Positions 41,282-50,922 of a DNA stretch of 64,000 nt are shown here, piece by piece. A program made the position numbers and the translations under genes. Position 1 is the stretch's first letter, and each line of letters begins with the position of its first letter. The stretch is from Candidatus Poribacteria bacterium (GTDB lineage Bacteria; Poribacteria; WGA-4E; JAJDTR01). The stretch lies in assembly GCA_028820655.1 (NCBI GenBank), contig JAPPIK010000056.1:89880-153879 (forward strand), written 5' to 3'. The notes below the pieces were generated by a model. That model saw only the letters and a program-made list of their open reading frames with translations, searched no databases and had not been told where the DNA came from.

Positions 41282-41599
41282 CTATTTGCACACTTTCAAT
41301 TCATCGATCTGTTTCAAGTTTTCTTCTAGACGGTGTAGAACTTCAATCTCACCTTCCCACTCTACCAAATCAATATCGTCGATTGGCGTGGTCGAACTAA
41401 CCAGCTCTTGTGACGAGCCGCCATATTTTTCTTCAAAGTGGGAAATTCGCCCTGTCGTTTTTTCAATCCCTAAGCGCAAAAAAGCAGCCTTTTTGAGGAA
41501 ACCGGAACGAATGAGACGTGCCGCAGATTCAGAATTCACGGTCCGGATTGTCAATAATTCCATGATCTCGTATTCCTTTCGACATAAGCGGCACATCAT
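41282..41599 (-). CDS. Small hypothetical protein
   Basis: 105 aa ORF (probable start MELLTIRTVNSESAARL) between proA and proB, same strand; no family assigned. Confidence 0.5.
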   Translation of the reverse strand: MMCRLCRKEYEIMELLTIRTVNSESAARLIRSGFLKKAAFLRLGIEKTTGRISHFEEKYGGSSQELVSSTTPIDDIDLVEWEGEIEVLHRLEENLKQIDELKVCK

Positions 41600-41602
41600 G
41601 TT

Positions 41603-42772
41603 TCACGCCTGTTCCATCAGCACCAGATTGTCTCGATGGATTACCTCTTCGTAGTAGCGTGATCCCAGGATTTTTTCGATCTCGCGGGTCCGTTTACCGA
41701 TAATCTTGGTAATGTCCTCAGTGTTGTAATTGACCAGTCCGCGGCCAAATTCATCCCTGTTTTCATCAAGGCATGACACGGTATCGCCGTATTCGAACTC
41801 GCCTTCCACACCTTGTACGCCGGATGCAAGGAGGCTTTTTCCTCGATCCACAAGGGCGGCTCGTGCCCCGTTGTCGACAAGCAAACGCCCCTTGGGCGGA
41901 CGCGAGTAAGCAATCCATCGTTTTCGCGAAGATTTAGGCGTTTGTGGGAGAAACAGTGTGCCGATATGCTCGCCACTAAGGATACGATTGACGGCCTCAG
42001 GTTCTTTTCCATCTGCCAGCACCATCATTTCGCCCGACCCTGTCACGATCTCCGCGGCTTGCAATTTCGTAACCATCCCGCCTGTGCCGCCTTGGGTGCC
42101 CGCTCTGCCGGCGGCTTTCCTTATGTCTTCGGAGATGACGGGAACAACGTTAATCAGCTCCGAGTGTGAGTCTCTTCGTGGATCACCGGTGAAGAAACCG
42201 GCCTGATCGGACAAAACAACCAGCAGATCGGCATCCGCCAAGTTGGTGACTTGGGCTGAAAGCGTGTCGTTGTCGCCGACCTTAATCTCTTCCACGGCCA
42301 CCGTGTCGTTCTCATTGATGATAGGCACCGTGCCAAGTTGCAGCAGCGTATTAAGGGTATTACTGATATGGGTGTACCGTTTGCGATTTGTAAAGTCATC
42401 TTGTGTCAGGAGCATCATCGCCGCCATCTCGCCATAATCCTGAAATCGATCCTCGTAGGCGTGCATCAATCGACTCTGGCCCACGGCTGCCGCCGCCTGC
42501 AATCCGGGAATCGTCCGCGGACGACTTGAAAGCCCGAGTGCGCCTACACCGGCAGCAATGGCGCCCGACGTAACAAGGATGACCTCTATGCCCGACTCCT
42601 TGACGCGTGCCAAATCGGCGACGAGCCTATCCAAGGCGTTATCATCCAGCTCGAATCCCCTCGAAATGGTGCTGCTGCCGACCTTTACAACGACACGCTT
42701 CACACCGGATAGTTGATCTCGGCTACTATCCGGCGTCGATGCCGCTGGTACTGTAGGCGAACTCGAATTCAT
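41603..42772 (-). CDS. proB: Glutamate 5-kinase (with PUA domain)
   Basis: VVVKVGSSTI; VTSGAIAAGVGALGL; QDDFTNRKRYTHISNTL; NENDTVAVEEIKVGDND; GGMVTKLQAA; C-terminal PUA. Confidence 0.96.
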   Translation of the reverse strand: MNSSSPTVPAASTPDSSRDQLSGVKRVVVKVGSSTISRGFELDDNALDRLVADLARVKESGIEVILVTSGAIAAGVGALGLSSRPRTIPGLQAAAAVGQSRLMHAYEDRFQDYGEMAAMMLLTQDDFTNRKRYTHISNTLNTLLQLGTVPIINENDTVAVEEIKVGDNDTLSAQVTNLADADLLVVLSDQAGFFTGDPRRDSHSELINVVPVISEDIRKAAGRAGTQGGTGGMVTKLQAAEIVTGSGEMMVLADGKEPEAVNRILSGEHIGTLFLPQTPKSSRKRWIAYSRPPKGRLLVDNGARAALVDRGKSLLASGVQGVEGEFEYGDTVSCLDENRDEFGRGLVNYNTEDITKIIGKRTREIEKILGSRYYEEVIHRDNLVLMEQA

Positions 42773-44027
42773 CGATCTGTACCGTGTCCCCTTCCTTAAT
42801 CCCGGCCTTGTTGAGCGCATTTATTAGTCCCATCTTCTTCAATTTACGATGGAGTAGGATTAGCGCTTGATCATTTTCCATGTCCGTCATCAAAACGGCA
42901 CGACGGGGTTCGTCGCCAGCCACAACGAAGCGATGCCCGTCCTTTGTCAATTCAAATCGCCCCCGAGGATTGGCTTCAGAAAGTTCCATTTCTTCAAATG
43001 GGAATTCATCTTCCAATCTCTTTTCATTCAGCTCTTGTAAACGGTGATGTATTGCCCAGATTAGCTCTCTGATCCCCTCACCGGTGATAGCGGAAATGGG
43101 GAAGGATCGGCGCTTCTCAAAGTAACGCCGGATTCGCGGCAAGTTGGTTCGCGCTTCGGGGACATCCATTTTGTTAAGTGCTATCAACTGTGGGAGTTGG
43201 ATCAATCGTTGGTCGTGCCCTTCAAGTTCCGCGTTGAGTTTTTCATAGTCCGCGATTGGGTCTCTGCCGTCAATCGCTGCGGCATCGATGACGTGAACTA
43301 GCATCTTGGTGCGTTCAATATGCCGCAGAAAATCATGACCCAGCCCTGCTCCTTCGTGCGCGCCTTCGATCAATCCGGGTATGTCCGCCATCACGAAGTT
43401 GCGTTCCGCGTCAATTCTAACCACACCGAGGTTGGGCGCGAGGGTTGTGAACGGATAGGGGGCAACTTTCGGTTTGGCAGATGAAACCCTTCCCAACAGC
43501 GTCGACTTTCCGGCGTTTGGGTATCCCACCAACCCCACATCAGCAATCAGCTTGACTTCCAGTTCAACGGTGCGTTCCGCGCCGGGTTCGCCCTTTTCCG
43601 CAACTCGAGGCGTCTGGAAGATGCTACTTTTGAAATGCGTGTTTCCCTTCCCGCCGATGCCTCCGCGAGCCACAACGACGCGCTGTTCGGCAACAGTGAG
43701 GTCGGCGAGAATCTCACCGCCTTCGACATCTCGCACAATAGTACCACAGGGAACGCGGATGATTCGGTCGGCGGCATCCGCCCCGTGCATATCTTTGCCC
43801 ATACCGGGCTTGCCGTCTTCCGCAACTTGAAGCGGGTTGTGTCTCAGATCGATTAACGTGCTCATGCCTTCCGCCGCTTCAAGAATGACGCTCCCGCCTC
43901 CTCCGCCATCACCCCCGTTCGGGCCGCCGCGAGGCACAAACTTCTCCCTGCGGAAACTGATGCAACCATTTCCTCCCTTACCGCCCTTTGCGTGGATTCT
44001 GGCTGTGTCTATGTTCATCGCTGACAC
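42726..44027 (-). CDS. obgE: GTPase Obg/CgtA
   Basis: HAKGGKGGNGCISFRREKFVPRGGPNGGDGG; GYPNAGKSTLLGRVS; DIPGLIEGAHEGAGLGHDFLRHIERT. Confidence 0.97.
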   Translation of the reverse strand: MSAMNIDTARIHAKGGKGGNGCISFRREKFVPRGGPNGGDGGGGGSVILEAAEGMSTLIDLRHNPLQVAEDGKPGMGKDMHGADAADRIIRVPCGTIVRDVEGGEILADLTVAEQRVVVARGGIGGKGNTHFKSSIFQTPRVAEKGEPGAERTVELEVKLIADVGLVGYPNAGKSTLLGRVSSAKPKVAPYPFTTLAPNLGVVRIDAERNFVMADIPGLIEGAHEGAGLGHDFLRHIERTKMLVHVIDAAAIDGRDPIADYEKLNAELEGHDQRLIQLPQLIALNKMDVPEARTNLPRIRRYFEKRRSFPISAITGEGIRELIWAIHHRLQELNEKRLEDEFPFEEMELSEANPRGRFELTKDGHRFVVAGDEPRRAVLMTDMENDQALILLHRKLKKMGLINALNKAGIKEGDTVQIDEFEFAYSTSGIDAG

Positions 44028-44041
44028 CCGTGAAGGTGAAA

Positions 44042-44253
44042 AACAATCTGTAACTGTTTAGTTCGCTCCAAAAAAAAGAGGAAAATTGGTCTAGCATTCA
44101 TTTCGGTTTGATCGCTTGTAGGAGGGACACCCCTCTGTGGGAGGGGCATCCCTGCCCCGATACTGATTACGGCAGACGTGCAATGAATTGCACTAATACA
44201 AAACGGCATCGGCGATATAGATTGATGGACTAAACAGTTATAACAATCTGTAA
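44042..44253. mobile_element. Putative MITE-like non-coding element
   Basis: Inverted ends TAACTGTTTAGT (44051-44062) / ACTAAACAGTTA (44229-44240), flanking direct repeat AACAATCTGTAA (44042-44053 and 44242-44253), internal hairpin GGGACACCCCTC..GAGGGGCATCCC. Confidence 0.6.
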
Positions 44254-44354
44254 ACTACCATGCGTGATTTACGCTCCGTTGTCGCCAAACGCGAGCACGT
44301 CAATTTGAGTCCGTTACCAAACACTGTCAAATTGATGGTGTTCCCCCAAGCAGG

Positions 44355-44840
44355 CTATTCCATCTCTTCCAAGTCGGTTAAATCTTCGACGCCTGCAATA
44401 TCTGCTAGCATTCGCGAATATTTTCGCAATTCTCCTTGGAGCGCGCCGAGTTCCTCGCGGAAAATGGCGCGCTCAGAATCATGCTCGAAATCTCCCGCCA
44501 GGCTTTTTCGATGCCACTTTGCCGTGAAAGGACGAATCACTTGGTTGAGAACGACAATCGCAATCTTCGTAAAGTTGATGCAGTCGGGCCCCTGTTCTTT
44601 GATAACCTCTCTCGTGATTGCAAATAACGAATAAACGCTGTCCAATGCCGTCTGTTCATCGCCGTGATCCACCGGTAGAGGCTGAGTCGTGATTCGCGTC
44701 AGCAATTCTATGTACAGCGCCCAAGCGGCATTTTTGTCGGCTGCCTTTGGCGTCCACTCCATTTGTAGAAAGGGAGGAGTGATTTTCAGACTTTTCATGC
44801 CCCATTTTTCAAGGAAACTTGAGAGTCTCATTTTCACCAC
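44355..44840 (-). CDS. 161-aa partner protein of the TIR-like gene, uncharacterised
   Basis: Intact ORF; start overlaps the end of the TIR-like gene by 7 nt; WALYIELLTRITTQPL..GDEQTALDSVYSLF..VLNQVIRPFTAKWHRKS..GVEDLTDLEE. Confidence 0.8.
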   Translation of the reverse strand: MVKMRLSSFLEKWGMKSLKITPPFLQMEWTPKAADKNAAWALYIELLTRITTQPLPVDHGDEQTALDSVYSLFAITREVIKEQGPDCINFTKIAIVVLNQVIRPFTAKWHRKSLAGDFEHDSERAIFREELGALQGELRKYSRMLADIAGVEDLTDLEEME

Positions 44841-45379
44841 CTTTCACCAGAACGGTTATTTACAAACGATGGATAAGAATTGTCAGGACTAATCGTCTTT
44901 CGCCGATCGAAAGCTTCATGTATCCACGATTGCACGAGGTTCGGATCGTCGACCCAATTGTAAATCTTCGCGAAATCACATTCTATATTATCATGAAGTC
45001 TAGGAGGGATTGTATTAGGAAAATAGTTATTCGGCTCTCCGTGTGGTCTAGGATAGGTCTGTAGCAAAATTCCTAAAAGACCTGAACGCGGGCTGTACTC
45101 CGTTTGACGGATGCTCGCCCCAATCTCCCAATCCACATGCTTTCTCTTCCATGTTTCTGGACCTATCAAAACGACTGTCACTGTTGAATCTCGAAGATAT
45201 TCATCGCGTATCTTTTGGCGAATAGTTTCAGTCTTTAAATTTGATGCGATATCACCAATTTGGACAGATTTTGATACCATTATGTCGTGAATATCCGAAA
45301 ACAGCCCTTCGAATAATTCCCTATATTCTTGATCGTTGTCATGATGATAACTTACAAAGACCTTATGGCGATTATTCAT
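44834..45379 (-). CDS. TIR-like domain protein (MTH538/DUF1863, ThsB-type fold)
   Basis: KVFVSYHHDNDQEYRELFEGLF; SVQIGDI; VTVVLIGPETWKRKHVDWEIGASIRQ. Confidence 0.8.
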   Translation of the reverse strand: MNNRHKVFVSYHHDNDQEYRELFEGLFSDIHDIMVSKSVQIGDIASNLKTETIRQKIRDEYLRDSTVTVVLIGPETWKRKHVDWEIGASIRQTEYSPRSGLLGILLQTYPRPHGEPNNYFPNTIPPRLHDNIECDFAKIYNWVDDPNLVQSWIHEAFDRRKTISPDNSYPSFVNNRSGERW

Positions 45380-45407
45380 CTGATTCAGTCCCTCCTTAGT
45401 TTTTCAT

Positions 45408-45668
45408 TTGGAACATAATGAAAAGTTCAATTTCAGCGATGACTTATTGAAATTCTCTGCCAAAATAAACGCGATGGTTGACGATGAAAGTGGAATGACG
45501 TCCCTATCTTCTCTCAGAACTCGGTATAAATTGGATTGTTTCCATAATCAACTTGTGAGAATCAATCTTCGTTCCGTCTACTGCGACGCAGCCGGGCAGG
45601 TTTGGAACGTAGGCGCCGTAATTGTTCGCGCCTTCTTCGATAATAATGAGGTATTGCAATTCATCCAC
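45408..45668 (-). pseudogene. Frameshifted HicB-type antitoxin remnant
   Basis: Minus strand GTG start at 45668: VDELQYLIIIEEGANNYGAYVPNLPGCVAVDGTKIDSHKLIMETIQFIPSSERR*; another frame continues VLREDRDVIPLSSSTIAFILAE. Confidence 0.7.
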
Positions 45669-45761
45669 CTTCCTCAGTAATCTTGCAGAATGCTCAATCC
45701 GTCGCTATGTCATTACCAAGAATTTTGAATTCAATTTCTGTGTACAGTCTTGCCCTGCGAA

Positions 45762-48406
45762 TTAGTCGAGTCTACACATTGCCGACTCAATGTCGGCTTT
45801 GAGTCTTTTATTACCGGCCCGTTCCGCGAGTTTTAATGCGGTGTCGTAGTCTATGAGAGCATCACGATAATCCTTCAATTGAGCTTTAACCCATGCCTTA
45901 GCGGCCCAAGCCTCAGCGAAATCTGGCTTGCGTAGTATTTCCTCGTCAAGATCTGCTATAACAGCACTATATGGTCCGAATTTAGCCATTTTTACAATCC
46001 CTCTTTTCCCAGAGGAGATTTCGGCACCAGCTTGTTCAAGACGCATCGCGGTGTCGTAATCTTTGATACTGTCTAAGTATTGACCTGAGATTATCTTGGC
46101 AAATCCGCGGTTAACCAAAGCGTCGGCATAATTCGGTTTATTTCGTATTGCTTCGTCATAGTCATTGATTGCATCGGCATATTGCTCCCGGTAAACTCTG
46201 ACGTTACCACGGCTATAATAAGCTTCGGCATGATCCGGTTTACATCGTATTGCTTTGTCATAGTCATTGATTGCATCGGCATATTGCTCCCGGTAAACTC
46301 TGACGTTACCACGGTTACAATAAGCTGCGGCATAATCCGGTCTGAGGCGTATCGCGGTATTGTAGTCATTGATTGCACTGGCATATTGCTTGAGAAAAAC
46401 CTTTGCAATGCCACGGCTACAATAAGCTGCGGCATAATCCGGTCTGAGGCGTATCGCGGTATTGTAGTCATTGATTGCACTGGCATATTGCTTGAGAAAA
46501 ACCTTTGCAATGCCACGGCTACAATAAGCTGCGGCATAATCCGGTCTGAGGCGTATCGCGGTATTGTAATCTTCAGTGGCAGAAGCGATTTGCCCCAATT
46601 TAGTTTTTGCCATACCCCGTTTCTGGTAGAATAAAGCATCGCGCGGTTTGAATCGGATAGCGGTGTCATAGTTTTTGATGGCGTTAGCGTACTCACCTAA
46701 CTGAGACTTCGCGAGTCCTTGATTATAGTAGGTTTCGGCGTATTCTAGATTGGGGGGCATCGTATAATTTGGTTCGAGTCGGGCGACAGCGTCGAAATCG
46801 GTGATGGCAGCAGCATATTGCTTTAACTCAACTTTTGCCATCCCACGATGGTAGTAGGTTGAAACATAGCTTGGTTTAAGTCGTATCGCGTTGTCGTAGT
46901 CTTCAATGGCAGCCGTGTATTGGCCCCTCTCAAATTTCGCCTTGCCTCTCCCAATTAGAGCTTCTGCATAATCTGGTTTTAGTAGAATAGCCAGGTCGTA
47001 ATCCTTGATGGCTTCGGAGTGCTGTCCAGACAAGGCGTTCGCCATCCCTCGATTTCCGTAGATGGTGGCATCCTCGGGTTTGAGTCGCATCGCTGCGTCA
47101 TAGTCTTTGATGGCATCGGCGTATTGTTCAATTTTAACCTTTGCGAACCCTCGATCAAGGTAGATTTCGGCATCATCCGGTCTGAGCAGAATCGCGGCGT
47201 CGTAATCTGCTACTGCATCGGCGTATTGTCTTGCTTTTTCCTTTGCACGCGCCCGACTCACGTAAATCTCGGCGTTATTCGGTTCGACTTGAATAGCGGC
47301 ATCGTAGTCCTTAATGGCTTCGTTGTATTGTCCTAACTCAACCTTCGCCAATCCCCTAGCGGCGAACGCTGCAGAATAAACCGATTTAAGCTCTATATCT
47401 AGTTTGAGTTGAATGGCTGTATTGTAGTCCTTCATGGCTTCGGCATATTGCCCCAACTCAACCTTCACCAAACCCCGTGCGGCATACGCCTCAGAATAAT
47501 CCGGTTTGAGCTCTATTGCTGTGTCGTAATCTGCGATCGCGTCAGAATAGTGTCCCAAGCCCACCTTAGCCTTGCCGCGACCGGCGTATGCCTCAGGATA
47601 ATCGAGTTGGAGCCGGAGCGCAATCTCAAAGGCTACTATGGCATCCTGATGTAGACCAAGCGCGGACTTGACAATGCCCCTTATAAGGTAGGTTTCAGCA
47701 GTTGTTGCTTGTCCCTTCTTCGCGAAAGGTTTCGATATACCCGATAACGGTTTCGCCGTTCCCATCTGATCGATAAGGCCCTCAAGGTAGTTTGAAGGCA
47801 CGGCGAAATTGAGGTTCTGTCCATCTTTAACCTGTGCTACGGCGACGCCTATGACTCTGCCCTTGTCATTGAGCACAGGCCCACCACTGTTACCGGATGA
47901 AATCGGCGCGGTGAGCTGGAATAACTTTCGCGTGTCTAGCTGACGAATTGCGCTGATAAGCCCATGCGAGAACGTTCCCTCTAAAAAACCCTTCGGATTG
48001 CCAACAACATACACAGTATCTCCGACAGCGACAGCATCGCTATCGGCAAGAGGCAGCGACCGTACTTGAGCATCTGACACTTGTACAATCGCCAAATCAC
48101 GATCTTCATCAATCGCTGTTAAACCTTCAATGGAAAATACCGTGTCCTGTCCTACGCGCTTTGCAGTGCCGCGCGCCGCCCCCCTATCACGTGGAAGTTA
48201 GTCGCTATTTGGTTCGGTTGCACAAAGAATCCGCTCCCGACACCTAGGGGTTGCCCGTTCGTATCTTCCATGACAAGCAGCACCGTTGAATCTAACGCCT
48301 TTTTGGCAATTTCTTGTGGGGTCAGGACATTTGCTGCAACAATCTGGCAGAATAGGAAAAGCACCAAATATACAAAACACAGGGATGATTTAATCTTTCG
48401 TTCCAT
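45762..48406 (-). pseudogene. Secreted trypsin-like serine protease with long C-terminal TPR array, frameshifted
   Basis: ORF 48152..48406 (signal peptide, SGFFVQPNQIATNFHVI) and 45762..48095 (DLAIVQV.., ISSGNSGGPVLNDKGRVIGVAVAQ, TPRs) separated by an indel at the C6 tract 48179-48184. Confidence 0.85.
46316..46568. repeat. Perfect 102-bp tandem repeat (34-aa TPR unit), about 2.5 copies
   Basis: TAAGCTGCGGCATAATCCGGTCTGAGGCG recurs at 46321, 46423, 46525 with identical intervening sequence. Confidence 0.9.
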
Positions 48407-48518
48407 AACAGTCTCCTTGGTGAGGGAAAATATGCATTCAAGAGTAGAAATATCAATGTGAAAATGTCAGGTTAGGTTGTTCTACTTGTCCTATTGTCAA
48501 TACTCGCCAAGCCACCAT

Positions 48519-50830
48519 TTAAAATCGTTTTCGTAGCTTGACTTGGATTTCTGTATGGAGAGTTTTATTGCCGGCCTGCTTCGCGAGCCGAAGTGCAGTT
48601 TGTAGGTCGCTCTTCGCGCCAAAATTGCGCCGTAATTTGTACCTTGCCAGACCTCGATTATAGTAGGCTAATGTGGCCTTCGGTTGCAATTCGATGGCTT
48701 TGCTATAGTCGTTGATAGCGGAGTTGTATTGTCCCAAGTTAGCCTTGGCAAGTCCTCGATAAGTGTAAGCGTAGGCCGAATTCGGATTGAGTTGTATTGC
48801 AGTGTCACAGTCGGCGATGGCAGCCTTGTATTGTTCTAACTCTACCTTCGCTGCACCGCGGTAAGCGTAGGCTTCGGCCAAATCTGGGTTGAGTTGTATT
48901 GCAGTGTCACAGTCAGCAATGGCAGCCTTGTATTGCTCTAACTCTACCTTCGCCATACCCTTACAGGCGTAAGCTTCAGCCGAATCAGGGTTGAGTTGGA
49001 TTGCAGCGTCACAATCTTTCGATGCATCACTATACTGTCCCAAGTTGGCTTTCGCAATTCCTCGGTTGTAATAGGCGGCGGCATAATCTGGCTTAAGTTG
49101 TATCGCAGTGTCATAGTCTGTAATAGCCTCGGAGTATTGTCTCAAATGAGCATTCGCAATTCCTCGGTTGTAGTAGGCTACGGCATAATCTGACTTCAGT
49201 CGTATCGCAGTGTCGTAATCTTTAATAGCCTCAGAGTACTGTCTCAAGAAAGCATTCGCAATTCCCCGCTCGTAATGGGTCACAGCAGAATCCGGTTCAA
49301 GTTTTATAGCGGCATCATAGTCTTTAATGGCATCGGTGTATTGTCCTAAGATTAAACTCACCATGCCTCTACCAAAGTAGATTTCAGCGTTATCTGGATT
49401 GAGTTGCACTGCCGAATCGCAATCTCTGATGGCATCCTGGCCTTGCCCTAGCATAGCTTTGGAAACACCACGATTGTAATATGCTAAGGCATAATCCGGT
49501 CTGAGTCCAATTGCAGTATCAAAGTCCTTCAGTGCCGCGCGGTGTTTCCCCATGCGCGCTTTTGCTATTCCCCGGCTTCGTAACAGGAGAATGCAAAAGT
49601 CGGCTTGAGTTGTATCACGGCGTCATAGTCCTTTATGGCGTCAGCGTACTGCCCTAAGTTTAATTTTACGGTGGCTCGGTTGTTGTAAAAGAGGTCATAA
49701 TCTGGTTTAAGTTGTATTGCCGTGTCGTAGTCTTTAATCGCGTCAGAGAATCGTCCTAACCCCGATCTTGCCGCTGCGCGACCTTCGTAGGCTAGAGCAA
49801 AATCAGGAAGAAGCCGAATTGCAGTGTTACAATCGGCCACGGCAGTCTCATGTTGTGCTACGTCATTGCGTAGAAATCCACGCCAGAAATGGGCGATAGG
49901 GTTATTTGGGGTTAGTCGGATGGCATCATCAATTTCTGAAATTTCGTAAGCAAGTTGTCTTTCGTTCTTATTTCTAATTCCAAGGTGTATCTCAATTCGT
50001 CTACGACTTATGAGTTTTCGAGCGGTATAGCAGTCCTGCCTAGCGACGGTATGTTGGCCTAGTTCATGTTTCGCAAAGCTGCACCGGATGTACGCTAGGA
50101 CATTAGATGGATTCAACTGGATAGACGTATCGTAGTATTCGATAGCTGATTGATACACTCCTTGTTCATATTTAGCATTACCATTCTCATAGCGGAGCAT
50201 TGCATCAAGAAAGTTCGAGGGAATAGCAAAATTGAGGTTTTGTCCATCTCTAATCTGTGCTACAGACACACCTATTACTTCGCCTTTGTTGTTGAGCACA
50301 GGACCGCCGCTACTTCCAGAAGAAATCGGGGCGGTGAGTTGAAGAAGCTTCTCCATCCCCTCAAAACGGATGCTACTTATAATGCCTTGCGAAAATGTAC
50401 CCTCCAAAAATCCTTTCGGATTCCCAGCAACATAACAAGTGTCACCGACCACGACTGTGTCGCTATTGCCGAGGGGTAGAGGTCGAACATTAGCATCAGG
50501 AACATGTAATATCGCTAAATCGTGTTTTTCATCTACTGCATTGAAATCATCAAGTGTATATGCTGTTCCTTGACCAACAAGCTTCGCAGTCCCTCGCGTT
50601 GCGCCTTCAATGACATGATAGTTTGTCGCAATGTAATCCGGTAGCAGGAAGAAACCGCTCCCGAATCCAAGTATTTGGCCGTTGGCATCTTTCATGACAA
50701 GAAGCACTGTAGCATCTAGCGCCTTTTTGGCAATCTCTTGGGGTGTCAGGTCGTTCGCAGGAAGGGTTTTGCAGAACAGTAAAAACACCAAAGACACGAA
50801 ACTCAGAAGTGATTTTACCTTGTGTTCCAT
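48519..50830 (-). pseudogene. Second trypsin-like protease with TPR array, frameshifted near 49565
   Basis: ORF 49565..50854 (signal peptide, NYHVIEG, ISSGSSGGPVLNNKGEVIGVSVAQ, TPRs) ends ..FSCYEAGE*; shifted frame continues RGIAKARMGKHRAALKDFDTAIGLRPDYALAYYNRG (48519..49553). Confidence 0.8.
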
Positions 50831-50922
50831 AAGGGTCTCCGAATGGTATGCCAATGGCGGGCATCAGCACATTGTAAACACTCTGTATCTAAACGTGAAG
50901 TGATACCTGCTGAACCAAAGCG

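Noticed and set aside
44834-45379. Complete canonical Thoeris system
   Set aside because: Only the TIR-like component is visible; no ThsA (SIR2-SLOG) or known type II effector is recognisable, so canonical Thoeris is not claimed
45408-45680. 90-aa plus-strand ORF as a new gene
   Set aside because: Opposite strand carries a HicB-like reading; the plus ORF has no support
46316-46568. Regular repeats as a CRISPR array
   Set aside because: Repeats are contiguous 102-bp coding units without unique spacers
46182-46634. 150-aa plus-strand ORF with strong internal repeats
   Set aside because: Antisense reading of the 102-bp TPR repeats; repetition comes from the minus-strand gene
46091-46696. 201-aa repetitive minus-strand ORF
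   Set aside because: Alternative-frame shadow of the same TPR array
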